DNA from: Alphaproteobacteria bacterium UBA6038
GTDB taxonomy: Bacteria > Pseudomonadota > Alphaproteobacteria > Micropepsales > Micropepsaceae
Direction of reading: 5' to 3'
NCBI GenBank assembly: GCA_002429315.1
Contig: DIZC01000038.1
Location: 13,479 to 77,478 of the forward strand
Length of the DNA stretch: 64,000 nt
In this document: piece after piece, positions 16,546 to 24,863 of the stretch
Layout of the letters: each line of letters begins with the position of its first letter
Numbering within the stretch: position 1 is the first letter of the stretch
Notes under the pieces: generated by a model
What the model was told of the DNA's origin: nothing
Seen by the model: the letters and a program-made list of their open reading frames with translations, nothing else
The model's database searches: none
Program-made: the position numbers and the translations under genes

Positions 16546-17639
16546 GTATTGAACCGGAAGTGCATCACGTCGCCGTCCTGCACGACGTAGTCCTTGCCTT
16601 CCAGCCGCAGCTTGCCGGCATCGCGGGCGCCTGCCTCGCCGCCCAGCGCCACATAATCGTCGTACGCGATGGTTTCGGCGCGGATGAAACCATGCTCGAA
16701 ATCGGTATGGATCACGCCCGCTGCCTGTGGCGCGCGTGCGCCCCTGGTCACTGTCCAGGCGCGGGCTTCCTTCGGGCCAGCGGTGAAGAAGGTGATCAGC
16801 CCGAGCAGATGATAGCCGGCGCGGATCAACCGGTTGAGCCCCGGCTCCTCCAGCCCCAGATGGTGCAGGAATTCTTCGCGCTCGCTTTCCCGCAGCTGCG
16901 CCACCTCCTCTTCGATGCGGGCGGATATCGCCACGCAGCCGGCGCCGTCGCGGTGTGCTTTCTCTTCGACGGCGACGGAGAACCGATTTCCGGAAGCCGC
17001 CGATGACTCACCCACATTGCAGACATAGAGCACCGGCTTCTGGGTGAGCAGGCCCAGTTGACGGAACGGATCGACCTCTTCTGCCGCAAGCTCCGCCAGC
17101 CGCGCGGGCTTGCCCTCGCGCAGCAGCGTGACGGCTTTGAGCATCAGTTCGTATTGCTGCTTGGCTTCCTTGTCGCCGGTCTTGGCGCGCTTCTCCAGCG
17201 GCACCATGCGGCGCTCGAGGCTTTCCAGGTCGGCAATCATCAATTCGGTTTCGACGGTATCGGCATCACCCACCGGATCGATGCGGCCTTCGACATGGGC
17301 GATGTCGTCGTTCTCGAAGCAGCGCAGCACGTGGGCGATGGCATCCACTTCCCGGATATTGGCGAGGAACTGGTTGCCGAGTCCTTCGCCTTTCGAAGCG
17401 CCGCGCACCAGCCCGGCGATGTCCACGAAGGTAATGCGCGTGGGCACGATCTGGGCCGACTTTGCAATCGCCGCGAGTTTCTCCAGCCGCGGATCGGGGA
17501 CCGCGACGTCCCCGACATTGGGCTCAATGGTGCAGAACGGGTAGTTCGCGGCTTGCGCCGCTGCGGTCTGCGTCAGCGCATTGAACAGCGTGGACTTGCC
17601 GACGTTCGGCAATCCGACAATGCCGCACTTGAATCCCAT
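16542..17639 (-). CDS. ychF: Redox-regulated ATPase YchF
   Basis: 365 residues, the standard length. The Obg-family P-loop GLPNVGKS sits at residues 8-15, followed by TIEPNVG, DIAGLVRGASKGEGLGN and the C-terminal TGS domain ending VQDGDVMHFRF. YchF is a universally conserved ribosome-associated P-loop protein that prefers ATP to GTP. It lies downstream of pth and rplY on the same strand, a common alphaproteobacterial order, with a palindromic element between ychF and pth. Confidence 0.96.
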   Translation of the reverse strand: MGFKCGIVGLPNVGKSTLFNALTQTAAAQAANYPFCTIEPNVGDVAVPDPRLEKLAAIAKSAQIVPTRITFVDIAGLVRGASKGEGLGNQFLANIREVDAIAHVLRCFENDDIAHVEGRIDPVGDADTVETELMIADLESLERRMVPLEKRAKTGDKEAKQQYELMLKAVTLLREGKPARLAELAAEEVDPFRQLGLLTQKPVLYVCNVGESSAASGNRFSVAVEEKAHRDGAGCVAISARIEEEVAQLRESEREEFLHHLGLEEPGLNRLIRAGYHLLGLITFFTAGPKEARAWTVTRGARAPQAAGVIHTDFEHGFIRAETIAYDDYVALGGEAGARDAGKLRLEGKDYVVQDGDVMHFRFNT

Positions 17640-17661
17640 TAGTTGAAATTCCCGGGCAGGA

Positions 17662-17788
17662 TATCCTCCCCCGCTTGCGGGGGAGGTGGCGCGAAGCGCC
17701 GGAGGGGGGATTTGCTCAGAACAGCCCCCTTCCGCTTCGCTTTCGCTGCGCTCAAGCTCAGCACCTCCCCCGCAGGCAGGGGAGGATA
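17662..17788. repeat. Intergenic palindromic element (family B)
   Basis: Inverted arms at 17662-17688 and 17761-17788 differ at a few positions; each is a hairpin with CCTCCCC and GGGGAGG stems. The interior holds a further pair of short complementary tracts. It sits between pth and ychF on the minus strand and may act as a transcription attenuator or terminator there. Confidence 0.8.
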
Positions 17789-17808
17789 AAAAGCGATCAG
17801 GCCAATTC

Positions 17809-18435
17809 TCATCGCTCTTCTTTCCTGTTGTCGGCCGGTTTTCCTTTCTTCTCCGGCGGTTTCAGCAGCAGCGCCACCTTGTTCAGGAAGCCCACGTCAT
17901 CGTCCTTTGCCAGCAGCGGTGCGGCTTCGGCGATGGCGGAGAGCATTGGCACCAGCCACTCCTCGTCCACCTTGGAAAAATTGTTCAGCACATGGCCATG
18001 CACGCGGTGCTTCTCGCCGGGATGACCGACGCCGATGCGCACGCGGCGGTAATCCGCTCCGAGCGTCGCGGTGACGGAGCGCAAGCCGTTGTGCCCCGCA
18101 TCGCCGCCGCCGGTTTTCGCGCGGATCTTTCCGGCGGCGAGGTCGATCTCGTCCTGCATGACGACCACCGCCGATAGCGGCAGCTTGAAATAGCGCACCG
18201 CGGCGCCCACCGAGATGCCGCTGTCGTTCATGTAGGTCATCGGCTTCAGCAGGTAGGTCTTGCGGCCGCTGAGCTTTCCCTCCGACAACACGCCGGAAAA
18301 CCGTCCGCGCCAGGGTCCAAAGCGGTAGCTCTCGCGGATCACGTCCACGGCCATGAACCCCGCATTGTGGCGGTTGCGCGCGTAGTCGGCGCCGGGGTTG
18401 CCGAGGCCGGCAATCAGGAGAGGAGTCTCTTTCAT
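17809..18435 (-). CDS. pth: Peptidyl-tRNA hydrolase
   Basis: 208 residues. The N-terminal AGLGNPG is the family hallmark. The catalytic His23 lies in NRHNAGF. The Asp lies in VMQDEIDLAAG, and GGGDAGHNGLRS binds the tRNA ester. Pth cleaves peptidyl-tRNA released from stalled ribosomes. The ATG at 18435 is chosen because it gives the family N-terminus (MKETPLLIAG); the longer frame reads into a repeat. A Lys-rich tail follows the conserved core. It lies downstream of rplY, as in many bacteria. Confidence 0.96.
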   Translation of the reverse strand: MKETPLLIAGLGNPGADYARNRHNAGFMAVDVIRESYRFGPWRGRFSGVLSEGKLSGRKTYLLKPMTYMNDSGISVGAAVRYFKLPLSAVVVMQDEIDLAAGKIRAKTGGGDAGHNGLRSVTATLGADYRRVRIGVGHPGEKHRVHGHVLNNFSKVDEEWLVPMLSAIAEAAPLLAKDDDVGFLNKVALLLKPPEKKGKPADNRKEER

Positions 18436-18440
18436 GGTTC

Positions 18441-18515
18441 GGGGCTCGCTCCGCTCGCACCTCACCATGACGATGCATGGCGTCGCCCTGAGGTGCGCCG
18501 CGCAAGCGACGCCCC
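18441..18515. repeat. Intergenic inverted repeat between rplY and pth
   Basis: GCACCTCA at 18457-18464 is mirrored by TGAGGTGC at 18489-18496, and GGGGC at 18441 by GCCCC at 18511. The stretch resembles a widespread alphaproteobacterial intergenic repeat containing CCTCA, CATGACG and CCTGAGGTGC. It fills nearly all the space between rplY and pth and leaves no clear ribosome-binding site for pth. Confidence 0.6.
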
Positions 18516-18527
18516 GAAGGGCGTAAG

Positions 18528-19253
18528 CTACTTCTTCTCCGGCGCCTTGGCCGGCGCAACGCCGGCAGCTGCCGGTGCGGCGCCCGGCGTTGCGGGTGCC
18601 CCTTCGGCCGGTGCGGCGGCTTCCACGACCGGCGCGGCGGCCGCTGCAGCGGCGGCGGCGGCCGCGGCGCGAGCCTCTTCGACCACGCTGGTCGGCGCCA
18701 CGATGGAGGCGATGGTGAAATCGCGCTCCTTCACCATCGAAATGACGCCTTCCGGTAGCTTGATCGACGAAATGTGCAGCGAGTCGTGAATCTCCATGCC
18801 GGAGAGGTCGCCCTCGATGTATTCGGGGATGTTCTCGACTGGGCAGAGCAGTTCGATCTCGTGCCGCACCACGTTGACCACGCCGCCGCGCTTCAGCCCG
18901 GGTGAATTCTCCTGGCCGCGGAAGCGCACCGGAATCGCGAGCACGATCCGGGTGCCTTCCTTGAGCCGCATGAAATCGACATGCACCGGACGGTCGCTGA
19001 CCGGGTCGAGCTGCACGGCGCGGGGGATCACTCGCGTGCTCTGGCCGCCGAGATCCAGCATGAACGGCGTCGTCAGGAACGTGCCGGTGCCGACGTGGCG
19101 CTCCAGTTCGCGCTGCGCCACCGCCACCGGCTCGGGGCTGGCTTCGCCGCCATAGACGATCCCGGGAACCAGGCCCTTCTGACGGACCCGGTAGGCCGCG
19201 CCCTTGCCGGTGCCCGAGCGCGCTTCGGCACGCAATTGCTGCATCTCACGCAT
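18528..19253 (-). CDS. rplY: 50S ribosomal protein L25/general stress protein Ctc
   Basis: 241 residues. The N-terminal 5S rRNA-binding domain (RSGTGKGAAYRVRQKGLVPG) is followed by the Ctc-type C-terminal domain with HVDFMRL and NIPEYIEGDLSG. The final ~50 residues are almost entirely Ala and Pro with a Lys end, a low-complexity tail typical of alphaproteobacterial Ctc proteins. The ATG at 19253 (MREMQQLRAEARSG) fits the family; the longer frame starts upstream without support. It heads the rplY-pth-ychF block on the minus strand. Confidence 0.95.
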   Translation of the reverse strand: MREMQQLRAEARSGTGKGAAYRVRQKGLVPGIVYGGEASPEPVAVAQRELERHVGTGTFLTTPFMLDLGGQSTRVIPRAVQLDPVSDRPVHVDFMRLKEGTRIVLAIPVRFRGQENSPGLKRGGVVNVVRHEIELLCPVENIPEYIEGDLSGMEIHDSLHISSIKLPEGVISMVKERDFTIASIVAPTSVVEEARAAAAAAAAAAAAPVVEAAAPAEGAPATPGAAPAAAGVAPAKAPEKK

Positions 19254-19446
19254 GACGTAAATCCTTGAATTCCGGCCGCTCTGGCCGGCGGGCGAGGGTT
19301 CTTTAGCCCGGAAAGCGCAGGCTTTTAGCGGAAGCATCGGCACGCCGCAACTGCCGCAGGAACCCTGGCGCAAAGGCTTTTGTTGTTTTCAGGACCGCCG
19401 GCTGGGGCCGGCGGCGGCGGGGCTCTTTCGCAAGAGGACATGTCAG

Positions 19447-19968
19447 ATGAGAACCAGTTTCTTTGCCGCGGCAGCAGCGGCCGCCCTGCTGACCTCCGGC
19501 GCGGCTTTGGCGCAGAACGGTGGCCAAGCCGACGTGCCGAGCTCCGAGCACATGAACAGCGCCCATGCCAATGCGCCGTCCACGCCAGCCGGCGTTCCGG
19601 ACCAGGAGAACCGGGGCGGAATGAACAATGCCCCCATGGACCGCTCCCAAAGCGACGACCAGAGCATGCGGTCCGACAACCGGATGCGGGTCAACGAAAC
19701 CGGCCGCGCCAACATCCGCCTGACCACGCTCCAGCGCACCCGCATCAAGCAAGTCGTGCTGCGCGGCCGTGCTCCGCGTCTGATGCGGGTGGACTTCCGG
19801 CTCGGCGTCGGCGCGCGCGTGCCGCGCAACGTGCGGGTGGCGGTGCTGCCGCCGGAGATCGTGGCAGTGGCGCCGCAATGGGCCGGCTTCTCGTACTTCG
19901 TATACGGCAACGAGATCGTGGTGCTGGACCCGGCGAGCTTTGCCATCGTCGGCGTGCTGCCGCTTTAG
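19447..19968 (+). CDS. DUF1236 domain-containing secreted protein
   Basis: 173 residues. A cleavable signal peptide ends near residue 22 (AALAQ). A Ser/Asn/Met-rich linker of ~60 residues follows. The C-terminal DUF1236 domain is seen in TLQRTRIKQVVL and in the closing VPRNVRVAVLPPEIV. DUF1236 proteins are periplasmic, alphaproteobacterial and of unknown function. It is a single gene, divergent from rplY and convergent with the YjbR-family gene. Confidence 0.85.
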   Translation: MRTSFFAAAAAAALLTSGAALAQNGGQADVPSSEHMNSAHANAPSTPAGVPDQENRGGMNNAPMDRSQSDDQSMRSDNRMRVNETGRANIRLTTLQRTRIKQVVLRGRAPRLMRVDFRLGVGARVPRNVRVAVLPPEIVAVAPQWAGFSYFVYGNEIVVLDPASFAIVGVLPL

Positions 19969-19999
19969 GCCGCCGCTTACGCTTGTATCGGCCCCGCCG

Positions 20000-20359
20000 C
20001 TAAATGCCGGCTCGCCGGCGCCGCGGCGCACGCGAGTTTGATTTGGAGGCGGGGTCTTTCTTTGGCGGGAGCGCCGCTTCGTACGCCTCGCGCAGCAAAG
20101 CCGCGAGTTCCTGCTTCAAAACGCGCTCCGGCTGAAGGATCAGTTCGGGGTGCTTGCCCCACATGTATTTCACGAACGTGGCGGGATCGGCTTCGAACAG
20201 AAACTCCTTGCGCTCATCCGGCAGGTAAAGCCAAACACCGTCGGGCCGGATGACCGCGAAGATCCGCTTCTTGGTGCGGAACGCCGGCCGGCCCCAATGG
20301 TCGACCCCGCGCACGCCGTCAAAGGACCGTGCAGTCTTTCGGACATCCTCGGCCTCCAC
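20000..20359 (-). CDS. MmcQ/YjbR family DNA-binding-like protein
   Basis: 119 residues. It has the CyaY-like alpha/beta fold pattern of the MmcQ/YjbR family (ARSFDGVRGVDHWGRPAFR, then LYLPDERKEFLF) and a basic C-terminal tail with five consecutive Arg. Members are small and often annotated as DNA-binding, without a settled function. It is 28 bp downstream of an HsdR_N-type gene on the same strand, so the two may be transcribed together. Confidence 0.8.
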   Translation of the reverse strand: MEAEDVRKTARSFDGVRGVDHWGRPAFRTKKRIFAVIRPDGVWLYLPDERKEFLFEADPATFVKYMWGKHPELILQPERVLKQELAALLREAYEAALPPKKDPASKSNSRAPRRRRAGI

Positions 20360-20387
20360 TGAACGCCTCGCAAAATGTGGTGGCGAG

Positions 20388-21200
20388 TTATTCGGGGATG
20401 GCTGCGAGTTGAGGCGACAACTCGTTCATCTCGTCCCGTTGTTCGGGCGTTCCAGTGCGGCGCTGCAATCGATTGAGTTTCCTAACAGCTTTTGCCGCAA
20501 CCTTAGCTTCCTCCGCCTCGATCAGTTCGCGTTTGATAACTTGTTCTTCTATGACATTGCGAATGGTGTCGGGATCCGGATTGATTCCTGGAGCCAGCTT
20601 GCGCAGCTCGCGCCGCACCATGGCCACCACGGGATCCGACAGAAGCAGTTGTGCGATTGAATAGCGGCTCATCGCTTGTTTGGCCTTGAACATTTGCGAC
20701 ATCGAGTCGGGCGTAAACACTTCCCTGCTCAATCCACCGAATAGGTCGAAAACCTCTCCGCCTTTGAGATTGCATGTGCACAGATCGACATCCAGCACGA
20801 GAGTGCCGGCAATGGGCTTGCTGAAGTTCACCTTATATGCCTGCCATCGCGCTCCGTTCGTAAGCACCACCCAGTCGGCCGGGAGATTCGCAGCGTAATT
20901 CACGATCTGCGTGACGTGTACTTCCTTCAGCTCGATGTTGATTGCCTTCACCTCGACAAGAAAGCGGAAGGCATTTCCAACCTTAACTGCAAGGTCCGCA
21001 AACGTGCCTTTGATTGCCTTCTCGGAAGTGATTTCCTCGATCTTCCGATAGCCAAACACGTCGCAGAGAATGTCCATCGCTAAATGGGCAGTATCAGCCT
21101 CGTTTATATCCCGCTTCCGCGCATCCAGAACAGTTGCTTGATATTTTTTGAGTTGCTGGACTATTCGGCTTTGCACCTTCGCCGGTATCTTGATGGCCAT
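20388..21200 (-). CDS. Orphan type I restriction enzyme HsdR N-terminal domain protein
   Basis: 270 residues. The first ~150 match the nuclease-like N-terminal domain of HsdR: an acidic helix (AHLAMDILCDVFGY), then GTFADLAVK and FLVEVKAI, the Asp and Glu-x-Lys of a PD-(D/E)xK core. The last ~100 residues are helical and charged and contain no helicase motifs. No hsdM or hsdS is nearby, so this is a stand-alone nuclease-fold protein, a frequent but poorly understood class. Base composition is lower in GC than its neighbours, suggesting transfer. A role in defence or DNA repair is inference. Confidence 0.75.
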   Translation of the reverse strand: MAIKIPAKVQSRIVQQLKKYQATVLDARKRDINEADTAHLAMDILCDVFGYRKIEEITSEKAIKGTFADLAVKVGNAFRFLVEVKAINIELKEVHVTQIVNYAANLPADWVVLTNGARWQAYKVNFSKPIAGTLVLDVDLCTCNLKGGEVFDLFGGLSREVFTPDSMSQMFKAKQAMSRYSIAQLLLSDPVVAMVRRELRKLAPGINPDPDTIRNVIEEQVIKRELIEAEEAKVAAKAVRKLNRLQRRTGTPEQRDEMNELSPQLAAIPE

Positions 21201-21287
21201 GCACTCGCCCCATCGAATCTCTCGACTAGAATACAGCTTGTAGTTGCCTGATGAAAGGGCCGGCGGTCCCTGCGGCAGGTCATGTTG

Positions 21288-22379
21288 TTACTCCGCGGCT
21301 TCGGCATGCAGAGGCCGATGCGCTTTCAGCCGCGGCAGCACGTCGGAGGCGAACAGGCGCATGCTGCGCTCGGCGTCCTCGTACGGCATGCCGGCATAGG
21401 AGAACACGCCGGTGAAGGTCTCGGCCCCCAGCCGTCCGGTGTAGTCGAGAATGCGCTGCGTGCATTGCTCGGGCGTGCCGTAGATCTGCAGCCCAAGAAA
21501 AAAATCGATCATCGCGTCGCGCTGGTTGGGATCGGAGACGTTCTTCTGCATCGCGCCGTAGCTCTCGTATCCCTTGAGCTTGCCGAGATGATCGCCGACC
21601 AGTTCGTAGTGCTTGAGCACGCTCTTCCAGTAGCCGCCGATATATTCGCGCGCCATGGCTTCGGCCCGCGCGGCATCGCGGTCGCAATAGACCCAGCCGG
21701 CGAGCACCGGCGGCGGCGCGTCGGCATGGTTCACCTGCCGGTAGATGCGCCGATAGTTCGCCATCTCCTCGATCACCATCTCCCACGGCTTCTGCGGGAT
21801 GACGAGCAGCCCGATACCGAGCTTCGCCATGATCTCGGAGGATTCCGGCGACACGGCGGCCGCATAGGTCCGCCCCTTGAAGCTCTTGAACGGCCGCGGG
21901 CGGATGTCGCGTTTGGCCTGCTTGATGTGCTTGCCGTCGAATTCGCACCAGCCTCGCTCCAACCCTTCGAGCAGCATCTGCGCCGATTCCACGAAGATTT
22001 CGCGGGCATCGTTCTGATCCACGCCGAGGCCTTCGAACTCGACGCGCCCGAGCCCGCGTCCGATGCCGAAGATGAAGCGGCCGTTCGACATGTGATCGAG
22101 CATGGAAACCTGCTCGGCCACGCGCATGGGATCGTGCCACGGCAACACCACGACCATGGAGCCCAGCTGAATGCGGGTGGTGCGGCCGGCGAACCAGGTG
22201 AGATACTGCAGCACGTCCGGGCACATGGTGTAGTCGGTGAAGTGGTGTTCGACGCCCCAGATGGAATCGAAGCCGAGCGGCTCGGCCAGATCGCCGAGCT
22301 TCAGCTCGTGCTCGTAAACGTCACGATCGTTGCGCTTGGGATCGGTGGCCTGAAAGATCACCGCCGTGCCGACATGCAT
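21288..22379 (-). CDS. LLM class flavin-dependent oxidoreductase (luciferase-like)
   Basis: 363 residues of the bacterial luciferase-like fold. Recognisable segments are GFDSIWGVEHHFTDY, the RIQLGSMVVVLPWHDP barrel strand and helix, and FIFGIGRGLGRVEFEGLG. Such enzymes use reduced FMN (or F420) and oxygen to oxidise diverse substrates. The first ATG (MHVGTAVIF) is used. The GIY-YIG repeat element lies about 140 bp upstream of its start on the opposite strand. The substrate cannot be inferred. Confidence 0.9.
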   Translation of the reverse strand: MHVGTAVIFQATDPKRNDRDVYEHELKLGDLAEPLGFDSIWGVEHHFTDYTMCPDVLQYLTWFAGRTTRIQLGSMVVVLPWHDPMRVAEQVSMLDHMSNGRFIFGIGRGLGRVEFEGLGVDQNDAREIFVESAQMLLEGLERGWCEFDGKHIKQAKRDIRPRPFKSFKGRTYAAAVSPESSEIMAKLGIGLLVIPQKPWEMVIEEMANYRRIYRQVNHADAPPPVLAGWVYCDRDAARAEAMAREYIGGYWKSVLKHYELVGDHLGKLKGYESYGAMQKNVSDPNQRDAMIDFFLGLQIYGTPEQCTQRILDYTGRLGAETFTGVFSYAGMPYEDAERSMRLFASDVLPRLKAHRPLHAEAAE

Positions 22380-22522
22380 GAAACCCTCCCCAGATAGCTA
22401 TCGGCCGAGAGGTTAGCGCGTTAGGATGGGACCGACAAACACCGGGTGGTTCTCACCGCCACTTCCTTATCCCGGTGGGTTGCTCACCACCCGGCCTGCC
22501 CGGCTTGACCAGCCCCCTTCGT

Positions 22523-22558
22523 TCGTCATCGCCCGCCTTGTGCGGGCGACCCAATTTT
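22523..22558 (+). repeat. Left palindromic repeat of the GIY-YIG element (family A)
   Basis: A 36-bp repeat: CGTCAT border, then a 7-bp stem CGCCCGC with loop CTTGT and GCGGGCG, then ACCCAATTTT. It is the inverted copy of 22902-22937 with only two differences. Both differences fall at paired stem positions, so the hairpin is preserved. Confidence 0.9.
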
Positions 22559-22579
22559 CTATTTGCGCCTGGGATACCC

Positions 22580-22942
22580 GTGAGTTTCGAAAAGCATTTC
22601 TTCGTCTATATTCTGGCAAGCAAGCCTTGGGGCACGCTGTACATTGGCATGACGGGCAACCTGCTGGAACGGGCCTATCAGCATCGTGAAGGGCTGATCG
22701 ACGGCTTCACCAAGAAATATAATGGGAAGATGCTTGCGTATTTCGAGGAGCATGCCACCGCGTTCGACGCAATCAATCGCGAGAAACGGCTGAAGAAATG
22801 GCCTCGTGCGTGGAAGATCAATCTGATCCGCACGGAAAACCCCGACTGGAAAGACTTAGCGGCAGATTGGTACCCGAAGATGCCGACACCGGCAGAGGTA
22901 CAAAATTGGGTCGCCCGGACAAGCCGGGCGATGACGAGTTAG
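22580..22942 (+). CDS. GIY-YIG nuclease family protein within inverted palindromic repeats
   Basis: 120 residues with a GTG start (MSFEKHFFVYILASK). The GIY-YIG core is FVYILASK then TLYIGMTG, followed by the Arg helix (NLLERAYQHREGL), GFTKKYN, FEEHATAFDAI, REKRLKKWPRAWK and LIRTENPDWKDL. It belongs to the small URI/COG2827-type nucleases. The frame continues upstream to 22475 through the left repeat, but the family N-terminus fits the GTG at 22580. The last ten residues (VARTSRAMTS) and the approach to the stop are encoded by the right repeat. The gene is bracketed by 36-bp inverted palindromes and sits 19 bp from the convergent prs gene. A role in moving or maintaining the palindromes is inference. 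Confidence 0.85.
   Translation: MSFEKHFFVYILASKPWGTLYIGMTGNLLERAYQHREGLIDGFTKKYNGKMLAYFEEHATAFDAINREKRLKKWPRAWKINLIRTENPDWKDLAADWYPKMPTPAEVQNWVARTSRAMTS
22902..22937 (-). repeat. Right palindromic repeat of the GIY-YIG element (family A)
   Basis: This is the inverted partner of 22523-22558, with stem CGCCCGG/CCGGGCG and loop CTTGT when read on the minus strand. It lies inside the 3' end of the GIY-YIG frame and may also serve as a terminator between that gene and prs. Confidence 0.9.
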
Positions 22943-22960
22943 GAAAGCGTGTTCAGAAAG

Positions 22961-23920
22961 CTAATCGAACAGGCTCGACACGCTTTCTTCGTTGTTGATG
23001 CGGCGGATGGCTTCGCCGATCAGCGGTGCGATCGAGATGCGGCGTATTTTGGCGCAGCGACGCATCTCGTCGGTATCGGCGATGGAATCGGTCACCACCA
23101 TGGATTTCAGCTTCGAATCCTGGATGCGCGCCACCGCGCCGCCCGACAGCACGCCGTGAGTGGCGTAGGCGCAGACGTCCTTGGCGCCTTTCTCGATCAG
23201 CGCGTCGGCGGCGTTGCAGATGGTGCCGCCGGAATCCACGATGTCGTCCACCAGGATGCAGGAGCGGCCCTTCACGTCGCCGATGATGTTCATCACTTCC
23301 GATTCGCCGGCGCGCTCGCGGCGCTTGTCGACGATGGCGAGGTCGGAGCCGAGGCGCTTCGCCAGCGCGCGGGCCCGCACCACGCCGCCGACGTCCGGGG
23401 AGATCACCATCAGATTGTCGCCGCCGAGATAGTCCTCGATGTCGCGCACCATCACCGGCATGGCGTAAAGATTGTCGGTGGGGATGTCGAAGAAGCCCTG
23501 AATCTGTCCCGCGTGGAGATCGACGGTGAGCACGCGGTTGGCGCCCGCGCCGGTGATGAGGTTGGCGACCAGCTTGGCAGAAATCGGCGTGCGCGGGCCC
23601 ACTTTGCGGTCCTGCCGCGCGTAGCCGAAATAGGGGATGACGGCGGTGATGCGGCGTGCCGAAGCGCGGCGCAGCGCATCGATGATAATCAGCAGCTCCA
23701 TCAGATTGTCATTGGCCGGGAAGCTGGTCGATTGGAGGACGAACATGTCCTCGCCGCGGACATTCTCCTGGACTTCGACGAATACCTCCGTGTCGGCGAA
23801 GCGGCGGACCACTGCCCGGGTGAACGGCAACTTCACATAGGCGGCGATCTTGTCTGCCAGCTCGCGGTTGGAGTTGCCGGCGAGCAGCTTCATGCCGCGG
23901 GTGCCGTTGGTCTCGCTCAT
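22961..23920 (-). CDS. prs: Ribose-phosphate pyrophosphokinase
   Basis: 319 residues. The enzyme makes PRPP from ribose-5-phosphate and [16 protein letters not shown] opens the fold. [15 protein letters not shown] holds metal and ATP-binding His, [18 protein letters not shown] is the flexible-loop region, and [13 protein letters not shown] is the PRPP-binding motif. The ATG at 23920 (MSETNGTRG) matches the length of class I enzymes; the frame is open to 23965. It is a single gene here, convergent with the GIY-YIG element, in the general neighbourhood of rplY and pth. Confidence 0.96.
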   Translation of the reverse strand: MSETNGTRGMKLLAGNSNRELADKIAAYVKLPFTRAVVRRFADTEVFVEVQENVRGEDMFVLQSTSFPANDNLMELLIIIDALRRASARRITAVIPYFGYARQDRKVGPRTPISAKLVANLITGAGANRVLTVDLHAGQIQGFFDIPTDNLYAMPVMVRDIEDYLGGDNLMVISPDVGGVVRARALAKRLGSDLAIVDKRRERAGESEVMNIIGDVKGRSCILVDDIVDSGGTICNAADALIEKGAKDVCAYATHGVLSGGAVARIQDSKLKSMVVTDSIADTDEMRRCAKIRRISIAPLIGEAIRRINNEESVSSLFD

Positions 23921-23993
23921 GAGCCGCCCTTTGTGACGCTTCGGTGAACCTGCCGGTTCTAGCAAGCGGCATGCAGCGGGTGAAGGGCCGGGC

Positions 23994-24770
23994 TCAGGGC
24001 GTCAACAGAATCGCGGAGAGCTGCCGCCCGTAATCCTTTTCACCGCGATGGGTGGCGCGGCGGAAACTGAAGAAATCCTGCTCGCGGGCATAGGTACAGG
24101 CGACAATGGATTCAACGCCGGCCACGCCGGCCGCGCGCAGCCGCGCCTCCACATAGCCCGGCAAATCGAATCGCCAATGGTCCGGCCGGTCGCTGGGGCA
24201 GAAAAAGCGCGCGTTCTTTGCATCGGCCGCGGCGAAGGTGCGGCGGAATTCGTCGCTCACTTCGTAGTTCTCCTGCGCGATCGAGGGGCCGATGGCGGCG
24301 GCGGTGCGCGCGCGGTCTGCGCCCAGCGTCTCCATGGCACGGAGTGCGGATTCGGTCACGCCAGCCAGCGCGCCTTTCCAGCCGGCATGGGCAGCGCCGA
24401 TCACCCCGGCCTCGGCGTCGGCGAGGAGCACCGGCGCGCAATCGGCGGTGAGAACGCCGAGTGCGAGCCCGGGGTGACGGGTCACCATCGCATCGGCTTT
24501 CGGTCGCGAATCCACTGCCCACGGCGCCGTGACGATGACTGCCTCGGCCCCGTGGACCTGATAGACGGTGAGAAGCTGCGCGTTCGGATCGGAGGACAAT
24601 TCGCGCAGCGCGCGGGTGCGGTTCTCGGCGACCGCCTTGAGATCGTCGCCCGAGCCCGGTCCGCAGTTCAGCGACGCGAAGACACCGGTCGATACGCCAC
24701 CCGTGCGCCCAAAGAAGCCGTGCGCGACACGCGGGAGCGTCGACAGGTTTTTGCTTGTTAGAATCAACAT
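23994..24770 (-). CDS. pgeF: Peptidoglycan editing factor PgeF (laccase-domain, DUF152)
   Basis: 258 residues. The metal-binding residues are seen in [21 protein letters not shown] and [14 protein letters not shown]. Older annotation calls the family polyphenol oxidase; PgeF clears wrongly built L-Ser-containing peptidoglycan precursors in E. coli. In alphaproteobacteria it commonly follows lgt and midA, as it does here. A paired-hairpin repeat separates it from midA by about 80 bp, which may split the operon or attenuate transcription into pgeF. Confidence 0.93.
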   Translation of the reverse strand: MLILTSKNLSTLPRVAHGFFGRTGGVSTGVFASLNCGPGSGDDLKAVAENRTRALRELSSDPNAQLLTVYQVHGAEAVIVTAPWAVDSRPKADAMVTRHPGLALGVLTADCAPVLLADAEAGVIGAAHAGWKGALAGVTESALRAMETLGADRARTAAAIGPSIAQENYEVSDEFRRTFAAADAKNARFFCPSDRPDHWRFDLPGYVEARLRAAGVAGVESIVACTYAREQDFFSFRRATHRGEKDYGRQLSAILLTP

Positions 24771-24782
24771 CCACTCTACTCT

Positions 24783-24861
24783 ACGTCATTGTCCGGCTTG
24801 TCCGGGCAACCCAATTTCCTTCAATAGAAAAACGGGTCGCCCGCATAAAGCGGGCGATGAC
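24783..24861. repeat. Paired-hairpin palindromic element (family A) between midA and pgeF
   Basis: The left hairpin is TTGTCCGG, loop CTTGT, CCGGGCAA (one wobble pair). The right hairpin is CGCCCGC, loop ATAAA, GCGGGCG (perfect). About 25 bp lie between the two. The outer borders are ACGTCAT and ATGACGG. It has the same architecture as the 12474-12533 copy but keeps a longer middle. It occupies nearly the whole midA-pgeF spacer. Confidence 0.85.
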
Positions 24862-24863
24862 GG

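Noticed and set aside
22475..22579. Longer N-terminus for the GIY-YIG protein
   Set aside because: These codons read through the left palindrome and lack similarity to the family; the GTG at 22580 gives the normal start.
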